From the NCBI GenBank assembly GCA_963712485.1, contig CAVQID010000013.1:62001-126000 (forward strand): a stretch of 64,000 bases of DNA. Reading direction: 5' to 3'. Positions 26,671 to 36,542 of the stretch are shown here, piece after piece. The translations under genes were made by a program, and so were the position numbers. Each line of letters opens with the position of its first letter. Positions within the stretch are counted from its first letter, which is position 1. This DNA comes from JALORV01 sp963712485 (GTDB taxonomy: Bacteria > Pseudomonadota > Gammaproteobacteria > Burkholderiales > Burkholderiaceae_F). The notes beneath the pieces were generated by a model. The model ran no database searches, was not told where the DNA came from, and worked only from the letters and a program-made list of their open reading frames with translations.

Positions 26671-27396
26671 ATGACGGCTCGCACACCGACCTCGGCACCC
26701 GCCCCTGCCCGGCGCCTCGCCATCGTCATGCCCGTGCTGAACGAGGCCGCCGCAATCGAGGCCACGCTCGCAGGTCTTCAGCCACTGCGCGCGCAGGGAG
26801 TGATCCTTGTCGTGGTCGACGGTGGCAGCACCGACGCGACCGCATCGCTCGCCGACGCGCGGGCTGACGCGGTCGTCACCGCAGAACGCGGCCGTGCACG
26901 GCAGATGAACACCGGCGCGCGTCATGTCGGCCGCGGTGCCGATGTACTGCTGTTCCTGCACGCCGACTCGATGATTCCTCAGGACGCCGGGGAGCAGATC
27001 ACAGCAGCCCTGGCACGCGGCGCACGCTGGGGGCGCTTCGACGTCCGCATCGAGGGGCGCTCGCGCTGGCTTGCACTCGTGAGCCGACTGATGAACCTGC
27101 GCTCGCGGCTCAGCGGAATCTGCACCGGCGATCAGGCGATCTTTGTCGAACGAACGCTCTTCGAAGAACTCGGTGGCTTTGCCGACCTGCCACTGATGGA
27201 AGACATCGAATTCTGCCGTCGCGCCCGCGGGGTGGCGTGGCCGCGCGCCCTTCCGGCAGTCGTCACGACGTCCGGGCGCCGATGGGAGCAGCGTGGAGTC
27301 TGGCGCACGATCGTGCTGATGTGGTCACTGCGCTGGCGCTACTACCGCGGCGCCAACCCCGCCAGTCTCGCGCGCGACTACCGCGAGGTGCGTTGA
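26671..27396 (+). CDS. Glycosyltransferase family 2, rSAM/selenodomain-associated transferase 2
   Basis: GT-A fold glycosyltransferase of 241 residues. Motifs are AIVMPVLNEAAAIEATL, VVDGGSTDATASLA, a FLHADSMIP segment standing for the metal-binding DxD, and CTGDQAIFVERTLFEELGGF followed by MEDIEFCRRAR. This matches the small family recurring with ArsS-type radical SAM genes (TIGR04283). It overlaps the next gene, giving adjacent transferase 2 and transferase 1 as usual in these clusters. Confidence 0.88.
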   Translation: MTARTPTSAPAPARRLAIVMPVLNEAAAIEATLAGLQPLRAQGVILVVVDGGSTDATASLADARADAVVTAERGRARQMNTGARHVGRGADVLLFLHADSMIPQDAGEQITAALARGARWGRFDVRIEGRSRWLALVSRLMNLRSRLSGICTGDQAIFVERTLFEELGGFADLPLMEDIEFCRRARGVAWPRALPAVVTTSGRRWEQRGVWRTIVLMWSLRWRYYRGANPASLARDYREVR

Positions 27397-28019
27397 TGCC
27401 ACACTGGCAGGTCGCAATACTGGCCCGCGCCGCGGTGCCGGGTGAGGCGAAGACGCGACTGATTTCAAGGCTGGGCGCCGCGCGCGCGGCCGCGCTTCAG
27501 GCGCATCTGACCGAACGCGCAATGCACCGGGTGCAGGCGGCAGGCGCGCGGATTGTGCTGTGGATCGCAGGCTCAGTCGACATCAGAACCACGGAACTCG
27601 CGCGGCAATTCGATGCCGAACTTCGCGCCCAGCCGCCCGGCGATCTGGGCGCCCGGATGCATGCGGCGGCGCTTGGCGCGAAAGCAACCGGCAGGTCGGC
27701 CATGATCATTGGCACGGATTGCCCCGCGCAGCAACCCGAGCATCTGCTGAAGGCACGTATGCTGCTTGCTGAGCACGATGTCGTGTTGCAGCCCGCATTG
27801 GACGGCGGTTACGTGATGATTGCGATGAACCAGCCGTACATCGAGCTCTTCCAGAATATCGCATGGGGCAGCGAAACCGTGCTTCAGTCGACGCGGCAGC
27901 GCTGCGTTGCGCTCGGGCTGACCTGCGCGGAGCTTCCTGCTCTTCCTGACCTCGATCGCCCCGAGGATCTGGACCTCGCCATTGCCAACGGTTGGCTCGA
28001 CGGCAGTGAGTGGACATGA
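27396..28019 (+). CDS. DUF2064 nucleotidyltransferase-like protein, rSAM/selenodomain-associated transferase 1
   Basis: A 207-residue GT-A/nucleotidyltransferase-like protein of the DUF2064 family (TIGR04282): AILARAAVPGEAKTRL at the start, GARMHAA, MIIGTDCPAQQ, and GGYVMIAMNQPYIELFQNIAWGS. Its ATG overlaps the glycosyltransferase stop. Members are predicted to make an activated sugar or transfer one; here it may supply the donor for its partner (inference). Confidence 0.88.
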   Translation: MPHWQVAILARAAVPGEAKTRLISRLGAARAAALQAHLTERAMHRVQAAGARIVLWIAGSVDIRTTELARQFDAELRAQPPGDLGARMHAAALGAKATGRSAMIIGTDCPAQQPEHLLKARMLLAEHDVVLQPALDGGYVMIAMNQPYIELFQNIAWGSETVLQSTRQRCVALGLTCAELPALPDLDRPEDLDLAIANGWLDGSEWT

Positions 28020-28750
28020 GGCGGCGTCTCCCGATCCTCGCGCTCGCATGCTTATGGGCGGGCGCCGGGTCCGCTGCCGTGCCGACGCTTACGCCACTGT
28101 CGACGTTGCCGGACGGACCACTCACGGCGCCCTGGCAGGTCGTCACGCTGCCCAAGATTCCACGCCACACCCAATACGAGGTCGTCTCACTTGATGGCCA
28201 ACGTGTCGTCAAGGCCGTTGCCAATGGCTCGTACGCCAACGTGCTGCATCCGCTGCCCGCGGACGTGTCGGCGACCCCCGTGTTGCGCTGGAGCTGGCGC
28301 GTGGATCAGTTTCCGGCCCTGAGCGATCTCGCCACCAAACGCGGCGACGACCTCGCCGCCAAGGTATGCGTGCTGTTCGATCAGCCGCTCAGCCGACTCG
28401 CGCTGATCGATCGGCTCAAGATCGAACTGGGTCGACGCTGGTTCAAACTGGATCTTCCGGCAGCCACGCTGTGCTACGTCTGGGATCGCACGCTCGCTCC
28501 CGGGACATGGCTGCCAAACGTCTATACCGACCGCGTGCGCATGCTGGTGTTGCGCTCGGGCGCTGCCGGCGAGCAGGGCCGCTGGTTCGACGAACGCCGC
28601 GACCTGCGCGCCGACTTTTCCCGGGCCTTCGGACGCGAGGCCGAGGGCGGCCTGCCAGCCGTCAGTGCGGTGGCCTTCGCAACCGATGCCGACAACACCG
28701 GCAGCATCGCGCTCGCATACTTTGGCGATATCGCGTTGACCGCGCCATGA
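28016..28750 (+). CDS. DUF3047 secreted protein of the ArsS cluster
   Basis: A 244-residue protein with a short signal peptide (MRRRLPILALACLWAGAGSAA) and a DUF3047 domain: LRWSWRV, RGDDLAAKVCVLFD, LCYVWDR and a C-terminal VAFATDADNTGSIALAYFGDI. A periplasmic member in the cluster suggests part of the pathway or its product lies outside the cytoplasm. Overlaps both neighbours by ATGA. Biochemical role unknown. Confidence 0.8.
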   Translation: MRRRLPILALACLWAGAGSAAVPTLTPLSTLPDGPLTAPWQVVTLPKIPRHTQYEVVSLDGQRVVKAVANGSYANVLHPLPADVSATPVLRWSWRVDQFPALSDLATKRGDDLAAKVCVLFDQPLSRLALIDRLKIELGRRWFKLDLPAATLCYVWDRTLAPGTWLPNVYTDRVRMLVLRSGAAGEQGRWFDERRDLRADFSRAFGREAEGGLPAVSAVAFATDADNTGSIALAYFGDIALTAP

Positions 28751-29850
28751 AGCGCCTTCTGCTGGCGGGAGGCGGCCATGCGCATGTCTTCGTACTGCGC
28801 GAGCTAGCCCGTCGAAGGCCGGCCGGCATCGAAGTGCTGCTGGTCACACCGTACGAGCGGCAGCTCTACAGCGGAATGCTGCCCGGCTGGATCGCCGGAC
28901 ACTACGCCATCGACGAACTCGCAATTCCGCTGCTGCCGCTGGTCCAGGCCGCCGGGGCAAGTGTGCTGCTCGACCGCATCGTCAGTCTCGATCCGGCGTC
29001 GCGTCGCGTCGTCACCGGTCGCGGCATCACACTCGAGTACGACCTCCTCTCGCTCGGGACGGGTTCCGACATCCCCGTGCATGCGATCGAGGGCGCGCCG
29101 CGCCGCGGGCTGCCACTGCGCCCGATCGAGGACTTCGTCGCCCGATGGACCGCGCTCGCGCCGCAGCTTGCCGAAGCTGACCGCCCGAAAATCACCGTGA
29201 TCGGCGCCGGCGCCGGCGGCGTCGAGGTGGCCCTGGCGGTCAGTTATGCGATGCGCGCGGCCGGCAACGGCACGCAGGTGCAGTTGGTGAGTGGCGGCGC
29301 GCTGCTGCCTGGGCATGGGGCTCGCGCTCGCAACCTGGTACAGGCCGCGCTGAGGAGCGCCCAGGTGCGCCTGCTCGACTCGACCGTGCTTCAAGTCGAC
29401 AGTGACCACGTCGACCTGCAAGAGGGGGCCTCGTTGGCAAGCGACCTGACGCTGATGGCCAACGGCTCCTGTGCGCCCGCGTGGCTCCAGGCCTCGGGAC
29501 TCGCGACCGACGCTAGCGGCTTCGTTCAGGTTGATCGCCACCTGCGATCGCTGTCGCATGATTCCGTATTCGCCGCCGGTGACGTCGCGACGCTTGTCGA
29601 GACACCGCGGGCGCGCTCCGGCGTCTACGCCGTGCGTGCCGGGCCTCCGCTGGCGGAAAACCTGATCCGCCAGGCACTTGGTCAGCCGCTGCGTCGCTAT
29701 ACGCCTCAGCGTGTTGCGCTGTACCTCCTGGCGACCGGACGCCAGCACGCGATCGCCTCGTGGAACGGCATGGCGTGGTCCGGCGACTGGGTCTGGCGCT
29801 GGAAGAATCGCATCGACCGTGGTTTCATTGCGCAATTCCGGCCGTCGTGA
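28747..29850 (+). CDS. FAD-dependent pyridine nucleotide-disulfide oxidoreductase (SelD N-terminal type)
   Basis: A 367-residue flavoprotein of the family also found fused to the N-terminus of selenophosphate synthase SelD (TIGR03169). Visible: FAD site LLLAGGGHAHVFVLREL, VTPYERQLYSGMLPGWIAGHY, second dinucleotide site VIGAGAGGVEVALA, and FAAGDVATL. No SelD domain follows here. It may handle a selenium- or sulfur-containing substrate or keep a thiol reduced. Start ATG overlaps the DUF3047 stop. Confidence 0.88.
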   Translation: MKRLLLAGGGHAHVFVLRELARRRPAGIEVLLVTPYERQLYSGMLPGWIAGHYAIDELAIPLLPLVQAAGASVLLDRIVSLDPASRRVVTGRGITLEYDLLSLGTGSDIPVHAIEGAPRRGLPLRPIEDFVARWTALAPQLAEADRPKITVIGAGAGGVEVALAVSYAMRAAGNGTQVQLVSGGALLPGHGARARNLVQAALRSAQVRLLDSTVLQVDSDHVDLQEGASLASDLTLMANGSCAPAWLQASGLATDASGFVQVDRHLRSLSHDSVFAAGDVATLVETPRARSGVYAVRAGPPLAENLIRQALGQPLRRYTPQRVALYLLATGRQHAIASWNGMAWSGDWVWRWKNRIDRGFIAQFRPS

Positions 29851-29857
29851 GGAACCC

Positions 29858-30355
29858 ATGCGGGCACTCGCCATACTCGGCTTCCTTTTCATCATCCTGC
29901 CGTTGCTGGTCCTGGCCATGGGTCAGTTCGGCTGGCTGACGGGCCGCGCGCCCGATGACCTCGGTGTACGGGAGGGCAAACTCAAGCCGCCGTCGCGCAC
30001 GCCAAACAGCGTGAGCAGTCAGGCACAGCTGTGGCCCGAGGGTGAGTATGCGAGCCGCTATGCGCAGATCGATGGCTTGGCCGTTCGTGGTGACGGCGCC
30101 GCAGCGCTGATGCGACTTCGTGCGCTGCTGGTGTCGTGGCCGGGCGCGCACATCGTCGAGGAGCGCGCCGATTACCTGCGCGTCGAGTTCTCGACGCGCT
30201 GGTTGCGCTTCGTCGACGATGCCGAGTTCTGGTTCGATCCGACCGCAAGTGTGATCCAGGTGCGCTCGGCATCGCGCCTCGGAAGCAAGGACTTTGGCGT
30301 CAACCGCGCTCGCATCGAGGCGATCCGCGCGCGGTGGTCTGCCGCGGGCGCGTGA
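29858..30355 (+). CDS. DUF1499 membrane-anchored protein
   Basis: A 165-residue protein with one N-terminal membrane helix (residues about 4-22) and a DUF1499 domain: GKLKPPSRTPNSVSSQA, YLRVEFSTRWLRFVDDAEFWFD and SRLGSKDFGVNRARIEAIR. Seven bases after the flavoprotein gene, so probably the last gene of the cluster. Function unknown. Confidence 0.82.
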   Translation: MRALAILGFLFIILPLLVLAMGQFGWLTGRAPDDLGVREGKLKPPSRTPNSVSSQAQLWPEGEYASRYAQIDGLAVRGDGAAALMRLRALLVSWPGAHIVEERADYLRVEFSTRWLRFVDDAEFWFDPTASVIQVRSASRLGSKDFGVNRARIEAIRARWSAAGA

Positions 30356-30505
30356 TTTCATGAACCGGCTCGAGCGTGCAACTGCCGTTTCCCGGACGTC
30401 GCAAGAGCCGCGTTAAACCCGAGCAAACGCGCCTTGCGGCGCTTCAAGTTCCGGGCCGATGAAGGGGCAGATGCCGAGAGCCCGATTAAAAGGCCGGCCG
30501 ACCGC

Positions 30506-31639
<1,134 letters not shown>

Positions 31640-32209
31640 GCGCAAATTGTGCGCGCGCACGCCGGCCTCGCGTATTGATCTGGTGCAGCCAGACGTCCGG
31701 CAGGCGCCCCATAGGGCAGCGCCAAGCGCGCCGTCGCGTCGCGCGCTCTTCAGCAATGCCGGCCGCAATATTCCTGCGGGGCTACCTCTGATCCCGGAAG
31801 ACTTCCCACTTCAGAGAATAGCGTCGGGCCGTGGTTCTCATGAAACCCGCAGAACCGCCTACCGCTCGCGACCGCTTTCGACCTACGGAAGCAACGCTGT
31901 CGACCCCTTGCTGCCATTCGGGTCGCCCGAAAGCCGCCCTCGATTTCACGCAGAAAGCTGACTTCGGTCTAATTCGCTGGGGCGCCACTCTAAGCGGAAG
32001 TGCGCAATTCTCGAAACCGGGCTGCCCGAGGGCACTAGAAGCAGTCCTAAACGTATCGAGCTAGCTAACCGAGCGGTAGCGCCGGCATCAAGGCCCAAGG
32101 CTCGTGCCGGCATGGTTTGAAGGAGCATGAGGCAGCCCAACCGTTGGGCGGATGATTGAACTGATGGGACCGGCCGTGCGCAAAAATAAGCCGCGGGAAG
32201 TCGGAAGCG
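31640..32209. other. 570-bp gap without a supported gene; two hairpins
   Basis: No ORF here has both a ribosome site and recognisable content. Two inverted repeats occur: GCCGGCA (32081-32087) with TGCCGGC (32105-32111), and the 15-base GCCCAACCGTTGGGC (32135-32149). The stretch marks the change from the compact cluster to the looser accessory region. Could hold decayed mobile-element ends or a small RNA; nothing firm. Confidence 0.4.
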
Positions 32210-32473
32210 CTACGGAGTTAAGTCAGCTGCCTCGATAACCCGCGTGTAGGGAATTTTGGCCTCATCATTGAGCTGCTTGACCAGTTCTGGATCAGACGCC
32301 TCGAACAGGCACATGCAGTGGGACTCCTGTGGGATGAAGGTGCTTCGGATGTAGCGCACCGGCTTGCCGGAGGCGGTGAGGCGCTTTCCCGTCTCGATAG
32401 CCGCCTTCTGCGCGGCCGCAAGTTGCTCCATCGTGATACCGGGCAAATCGCGTTCAACCATATAAACGGCCAT
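32210..32473 (-). CDS. DUF4242 small protein (SCO4226-like)
   Basis: An 87-residue protein of the DUF4242 family, a ferredoxin-like fold that includes a nickel-binding Streptomyces protein. Typical features are the MAVYMVERDLPGIT opening, RSTFIPQESHCMCLFEA and the final PYTRVIEA. The ATG at 32473 is chosen for the strong GAGGAGGTGTG just before it. Function unknown. Confidence 0.8.
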   Translation of the reverse strand: MAVYMVERDLPGITMEQLAAAQKAAIETGKRLTASGKPVRYIRSTFIPQESHCMCLFEASDPELVKQLNDEAKIPYTRVIEAADLTP

Positions 32474-32641
32474 CACACACCTCCTCTAGGTGGATTGAAA
32501 CCGAAAGCATGCCATGTGCATGCTACGAACGAGCTCCCGCCGCGTCCCGTGATTTAGTTTCCAGCCAGAGTCGAACGGGCACTAATGGGCCGACTGGGTG
32601 GTAGCGAGCAGTGGCGGCTCATGGCCGATTAATGCCGCGCC

Positions 32642-32929
32642 TCAGTCCACCTTCATGTACTTGGAGAAGTTCTCGACATAGTCGTCGAAGTTCTCTTCGA
32701 GCATCCCTCGGTACTGATCGACAAAGAATTCGATTTCTTCCTCGCGAGCGGCAGCCATCTGGTCCGTCGTCGAGAAGCGACAGGCGCTGACCCATGCGTT
32801 GAAGCGAGCCGCTGCGTACATCATTGAGTCGCTCGTCTTGCCTCGCCCGACGTCCGTCATCTGCTCATTGGAGAGGTGTATGTGCGCGTCAGCGCGCTCG
32901 TAGAAATTGTCGTCAATGTCCTTCGGCAC
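32642..32929 (-). CDS. DUF3144 protein
   Basis: A 95-residue acidic protein of the DUF3144 family with a GTG start after AGGGAGGTTGC. The YERADAHIHLSNEQ opening and ARFNAWVSACRF segment are family marks. Probably cytoplasmic and helical; role unknown. One copy of the 32-bp repeat lies 48 bases upstream of the start. Confidence 0.82.
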   Translation of the reverse strand: MPKDIDDNFYERADAHIHLSNEQMTDVGRGKTSDSMMYAAARFNAWVSACRFSTTDQMAAAREEEIEFFVDQYRGMLEENFDDYVENFSKYMKVD

Positions 32930-32976
32930 GCAACCTCCCTAGCGGAGCTCGGACAGACGAGATGTCTGCTGTGAGG

Positions 32977-33008
32977 CGATTCTCGCCTCGACCAGCCAGG
33001 TCCGCAAT
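32977..33008. repeat. 32-bp dispersed repeat, copy 1
   Basis: A 32-base sequence matching 38381-38412 at 31 of 32 positions (C against G at one site), with weaker similarity continuing for about 17 bases. It lies in the leader of the DUF3144 gene. Confidence 0.9.
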
Positions 33009-33156
33009 TGGCCGCGTTCTGCCCGTGAAGTCCTATGCGATCGGTGTCCTAGATCTCGGATTGGCACCTTCCAACATACGTTCGGCGGGGACGATAGCCC
33101 ATGCCGTGCGTCGACACAGGTTCGGAAGGCCGCGCCGATTCGCGGGGGCCCGGGTT

Positions 33157-34509
33157 TCATCGCACGATGTTCTTGTGGATCCTGCCGTCCTTCATGATCA
33201 CCACGAAGTTCCGGGCCGGATCGGCGACGAGGTCGAGGTTGACCGTCGGGTCGCCGTCGACCAGCAAGAGGTCGGCGAGGGCGCCCTCTTCCACCACGCC
33301 GAGCTTCCCGGGATAAGGATCGCGCGGGCCGGACAGTTTGAGGAGCTGCGCGTTGCTGCCCGTGGCCATGACCAGGAGTTCCGGCGCGCTGTACCAGCGT
33401 CGCATCAACGCCAGCATCTCGCCCTGCCGCTTCGCCCCGTCTGCCGAGAACAGGATGTCCGTCCCGAACGCGGTCTTGAGCTTGTACTTCCTGGCCAGCG
33501 CAACGGTTCGCTCGGTGCCTCCCCACACCTGGCGCAGCCGCGCCATGTTGGCGGGCGCGAGCGGCGGCGCGTGACCGTCGTCCACGAACGGCTGGAAGGA
33601 GAGCCAGATGCGCTTGTCCGCCATCACTTTCGCCGCGGCCTCGTCCATGAGATGGCCGTGCTCGATGACCTTGACGCCGGCCGCGACGGCACGCTGAATC
33701 GCGACTGGCGTGTACGCATGCACCGTCACGTACGTGCCCCAGTTTTCCGCTGCCTCGACCGCGGCGCGTAGCTCGGGCTCAGTGAACGTGGCGACGTCGA
33801 GCGGGCTGTGCGGAGACGCCACGCCGCCACCCGCCGTCAGCTTGATCTGTGACGCGCCGAGCAGGAGCTGCTCGCGCGCGCGCACGCGCACCTCGTCCGG
33901 CGAATCGGCGACCATGCTGCCGCCGATAATCTCCATACGCGACAGCGGCCCGCCGATCTGCCGCGGCAGCGCGGAAGGGTTGCGGAAATCGCCGTGCCCG
34001 CCGGTGATCGTGATAATGGCGCCGGACGGGTATATGCGGGGACCAACCACCAGCCCCTCGTCGATCGCGCGCTTCAGCCCGAACGACGGACCGCCCAGGT
34101 CGCGCACCGTCGTGAAGCCGCGCATGAGCGTGGCTTCCGCCTCTGCGGCCGCGAGCAGGTTGGTGTAGCCGACGTCTCCTTCGATGGCCTGCGCGGGCGT
34201 GGGCCGCGCGAGTAGCGCGTGCCAGTGATTGTCGATGAGGCCTGGCATCAACGTTCGCCCGTTGCCCGCAATACGCTGCACGCGCGTGTTCGCGGGATCG
34301 GCGATCGGCGCGATCGAGATCTTTCCGATGACGTTGCCGATCACGAGCACATGCGCGGGCGCCGAAAGCTTCTCGCGGGTGCCGTCGAAGATGCGCACGT
34401 TCTCGAAGATCACCGCGCCCGCGGGCGTTCCCACTTGGGCCGGGGCGAGCGACGTCGCCAGGCACCCCGCAATGGCCGCCAGCACGTTGGCTCTCCGCAT
34501 TGTCTTCAT
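33157..34509 (-). CDS. Secreted amidohydrolase-family protein
   Basis: A 450-residue metal-dependent hydrolase (imidazolonepropionase/prolidase-like branch) with a signal peptide ending near LAPAQ. Metal-site candidates are His-x-His in DNHWHA, Lys in ASQIKLTAGGG, His in TVHAYTP, His in VIEHGHL and Asp in FGTDI, all present. Family members cleave Xaa-Pro or other cyclic or peptide amides. ATG at 34509 follows GGAGGGTGCGG. Transcribed in the same direction as its accessory neighbours. Confidence 0.88.
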   Translation of the reverse strand: MKTMRRANVLAAIAGCLATSLAPAQVGTPAGAVIFENVRIFDGTREKLSAPAHVLVIGNVIGKISIAPIADPANTRVQRIAGNGRTLMPGLIDNHWHALLARPTPAQAIEGDVGYTNLLAAAEAEATLMRGFTTVRDLGGPSFGLKRAIDEGLVVGPRIYPSGAIITITGGHGDFRNPSALPRQIGGPLSRMEIIGGSMVADSPDEVRVRAREQLLLGASQIKLTAGGGVASPHSPLDVATFTEPELRAAVEAAENWGTYVTVHAYTPVAIQRAVAAGVKVIEHGHLMDEAAAKVMADKRIWLSFQPFVDDGHAPPLAPANMARLRQVWGGTERTVALARKYKLKTAFGTDILFSADGAKRQGEMLALMRRWYSAPELLVMATGSNAQLLKLSGPRDPYPGKLGVVEEGALADLLLVDGDPTVNLDLVADPARNFVVIMKDGRIHKNIVR

Positions 34510-34659
34510 CCGCACCCTCCCAAGCCCCGCGCGGCATCTGACGGCACGCGGCACACGTTGTCTGCTTTCGAGTGATTCCGCCGTGGGGCCGCAATGGCGG
34601 CTCATGGACGACGATCGCCAGACATCTCTCGCCGCTCCGCACACATTGGGAGTGGCATG

Positions 34660-35322
34660 CTAGTTGGCAACCACGCACTCAGGATAAGTCACGCCACGTA
34701 CCGTCAGGGTGGCGCGCTGCCCTTTAAACCAAACGTAGGTCCTTGCGTCATTGACCGCCTCGTACCGCGAACCGGAGGCTGTGATCGTTTCGTACAACTC
34801 AAAGCGTTCGCCTCCGACGGTGAGCTGCAAGAATTCCCGCTGCCCGTTTCGACCGACGCCAACGCTCGCCTTTCGGTCGCCACAGACCAGCGGCGAGCTG
34901 AACGCCACGGGCTCGTAGGGCTTCAGTATCAACGTACCGGCGTTGATGGGGCCGGGTTGTGCTGGTACTTCGACGGGATCGCTGAGCCAGCGGGTCCTGC
35001 CATTCGAGGCGATGGCACCACGCACGAAGTAGACCGCTCCGTCTTCGAGCGCTTCGCGCTGCGCCCGCAGTTCGAATGGCACTGGAATCTGTCGGCCAGC
35101 GAGGGGAAGCCGCTGCTCGGCTATGACACGGCCATCCTGCGCCCGAGTGAGCTCGACAATGCCGACGCTTTCGGTCGGCAATGCGATGCGTTCTCGGGAC
35201 GCCAGTTCTCCGCGAATCAAGACCGGACCACTGGCTGCACATCCCATGAGGACCAATGTGATGGCATGGACCATAGCCAGGCTGCCGATCGGCCCCAGTC
35301 GACCTCGATTGCGACCTTTCAT
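34660..35322 (-). CDS. YbaY-MliC two-domain lipoprotein
   Basis: About 220 residues: a lipobox LMGC after a basic, hydrophobic leader; a YbaY-like domain (ERIALPTESVGIVELTRA, IPVPFELR, GAVYFVRGAIASNGRTRWLSD); then a C-terminal MliC-like domain (LVCGDRKASV, TYVWFKGQRATL, TYPECVV with its Cys pair). MliC proteins inhibit C-type lysozyme, so it may protect the cell wall at the outer membrane. Start uncertain: no clear ribosome site at 35322, and Met at 35274 is an alternative. Confidence 0.72.
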   Translation of the reverse strand: MKGRNRGRLGPIGSLAMVHAITLVLMGCAASGPVLIRGELASRERIALPTESVGIVELTRAQDGRVIAEQRLPLAGRQIPVPFELRAQREALEDGAVYFVRGAIASNGRTRWLSDPVEVPAQPGPINAGTLILKPYEPVAFSSPLVCGDRKASVGVGRNGQREFLQLTVGGERFELYETITASGSRYEAVNDARTYVWFKGQRATLTVRGVTYPECVVAN

Positions 35323-35504
35323 AGGGAGTTGGCTGTGGAGGCTGTCGAAATCGGGAAGTTCTGATATTGCGGGTCCAAGTAACGTCCGCTTCGAAGCTGC
35401 TTGACGGCCTGGCATAGGCAATCGAAACCGTCCTTCAGCCGCGGCATTCTCGCTCGGCTTGGCGGAGACCGCTGCCGGCCGAATCTGTCCGGGAGCCACC
35501 GAGA

Positions 35505-35900
35505 TCAGGCGTCGCCGGAGCCAGGCCAGGTGATCGCGCCTTCCTCAAAGTCCGCTCGCTGCGGCCTCACTACACAGAAACGTTGACCTGTAGGTGCTTC
35601 CATGACCCACCAGCGTTTGACGTGGGCGACCCGTTTTGCACCCAGCGCCTCCAGCCGCGACACTTCGGCTTCGATATCGTTGGTCTCGATGTCAATATGG
35701 ACGCGGCTGGGGTGATCCACAGCTTGCACCAGCACCTTCACCTCATCGGCAGGGCCTTCGAGACCGCGGTAGTTCGCGTCGTTTGGATCGACCGGAGTAT
35801 CGACGGTGCGACCGAGCGCGGCCGACCAGAAGCGGGCGGCCTCGTCGAGCTCCTGGGTTTGACAGTCGATGACGACGGCGCCTAGGCGACTCTTGTGCAT
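35505..35900 (-). CDS. VOC-family (glyoxalase-like) protein
   Basis: A 131-residue vicinal-oxygen-chelate protein: GAVVIDCQTQELDEAARFWSAALGR at the start, RVHIDIETNDIEAEVSRLEALGAKR in the middle and APTGQRFCVVRP at the end. This is the common single-polypeptide two-module form with unknown substrate, and does not resemble glyoxalase I closely. Confidence 0.85.
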   Translation of the reverse strand: MHKSRLGAVVIDCQTQELDEAARFWSAALGRTVDTPVDPNDANYRGLEGPADEVKVLVQAVDHPSRVHIDIETNDIEAEVSRLEALGAKRVAHVKRWWVMEAPTGQRFCVVRPQRADFEEGAITWPGSGDA

Positions 35901-36227
35901 TCGGGCTGATAGCGAAAGACGTTGATCATAATTTGGCCGGTCCAGCCGGGCGGCGCCGGTCGCGGGAAATACCTGGCGGTTTCGTGGCACGGACAAGCCG
36001 TCCGTACATTGCGTGGTCTGATTCTGACGGCGACGTTCGAGCGAAGCAAGAGCTCAGATAACAAGTTCCGCTGCTGGGCCGCAGGCGGACCCAGCCGGAC
36101 TGACCCGCCGGCCATGGCGACCCCGGTGAAAATTCGTGGTTGGGCTGCTGCAATGCTCCGGCGCGCGTCGGACGCCATGCGGATGTAATGCGATCACTGA
36201 TTGGACAACAAGAAACAGGAGATCGCC
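35901..36227. other. 327-bp gap without a supported gene
   Basis: No ORF with recognisable content. It contains the upstream region of the VOC gene on one side and an AGGAG site for a small plus-strand ORF on the other. Confidence 0.4.
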
Positions 36228-36398
36228 ATGTTCTGCAGGCTCACCACTCACACCACCGCATTTCTGGCTGCCGCCACAACGACGTTATCCCTCTTCAGCG
36301 CCGTCGCCCGCCTTGCGGATGCGGACCGCGCGCTTCTGCTGGCCGCCAGGCACTCGCCCGCGCTCATCGCCGGTAGTGGAGTGCCGGTCGCACGCTAG
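36228..36398 (+). CDS. Possible 56-residue secreted small protein
   Basis: ATG with AGGAG six bases upstream opens 56 residues with a hydrophobic Ala/Thr-rich stretch (FLAAATTTLSLFSAVA) that could be a signal peptide, leaving a short mature end. No family is recognised. Only gene on this strand in the accessory region. May be spurious. Confidence 0.3.
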   Translation: MFCRLTTHTTAFLAAATTTLSLFSAVARLADADRALLLAARHSPALIAGSGVPVAR

Positions 36399-36542
36399 CC
36401 GCTAACGCTTCGCTGCTGGAGCCGGTCTGGGTTCCTTTAACGCATCGGTCCGAGCCACTTCGACAGCCATGGGGGCTGCTGTTGGCAGACCGCGGAGGCC
36501 GAGCGCGAGCGCAGGCTTCGCGCTACGCAGCGCGGATCCGCG

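Noticed and set aside
21628..29850. In-frame TGA selenocysteine in the radical SAM cluster
   Set aside because: All stops end the proteins at their family lengths, and the Cys positions expected in ArsS are encoded as Cys. No SECIS-like hairpin was noticed.
31782..32064. Overlapping ORFs on both strands in the 31.8-32.1 kb gap
   Set aside because: None has a ribosome site or recognisable domain, and composition does not resemble the neighbouring genes.
32135..32149. Integron attC-like core: GCCCAAC followed closely by GTTGGGC
   Set aside because: The two cores are separated by one base, whereas attC sites have them tens of bases apart with inner stems. No integrase is present and other gaps lack matching pairs (for example GCCTAAC at 40052 has no partner).
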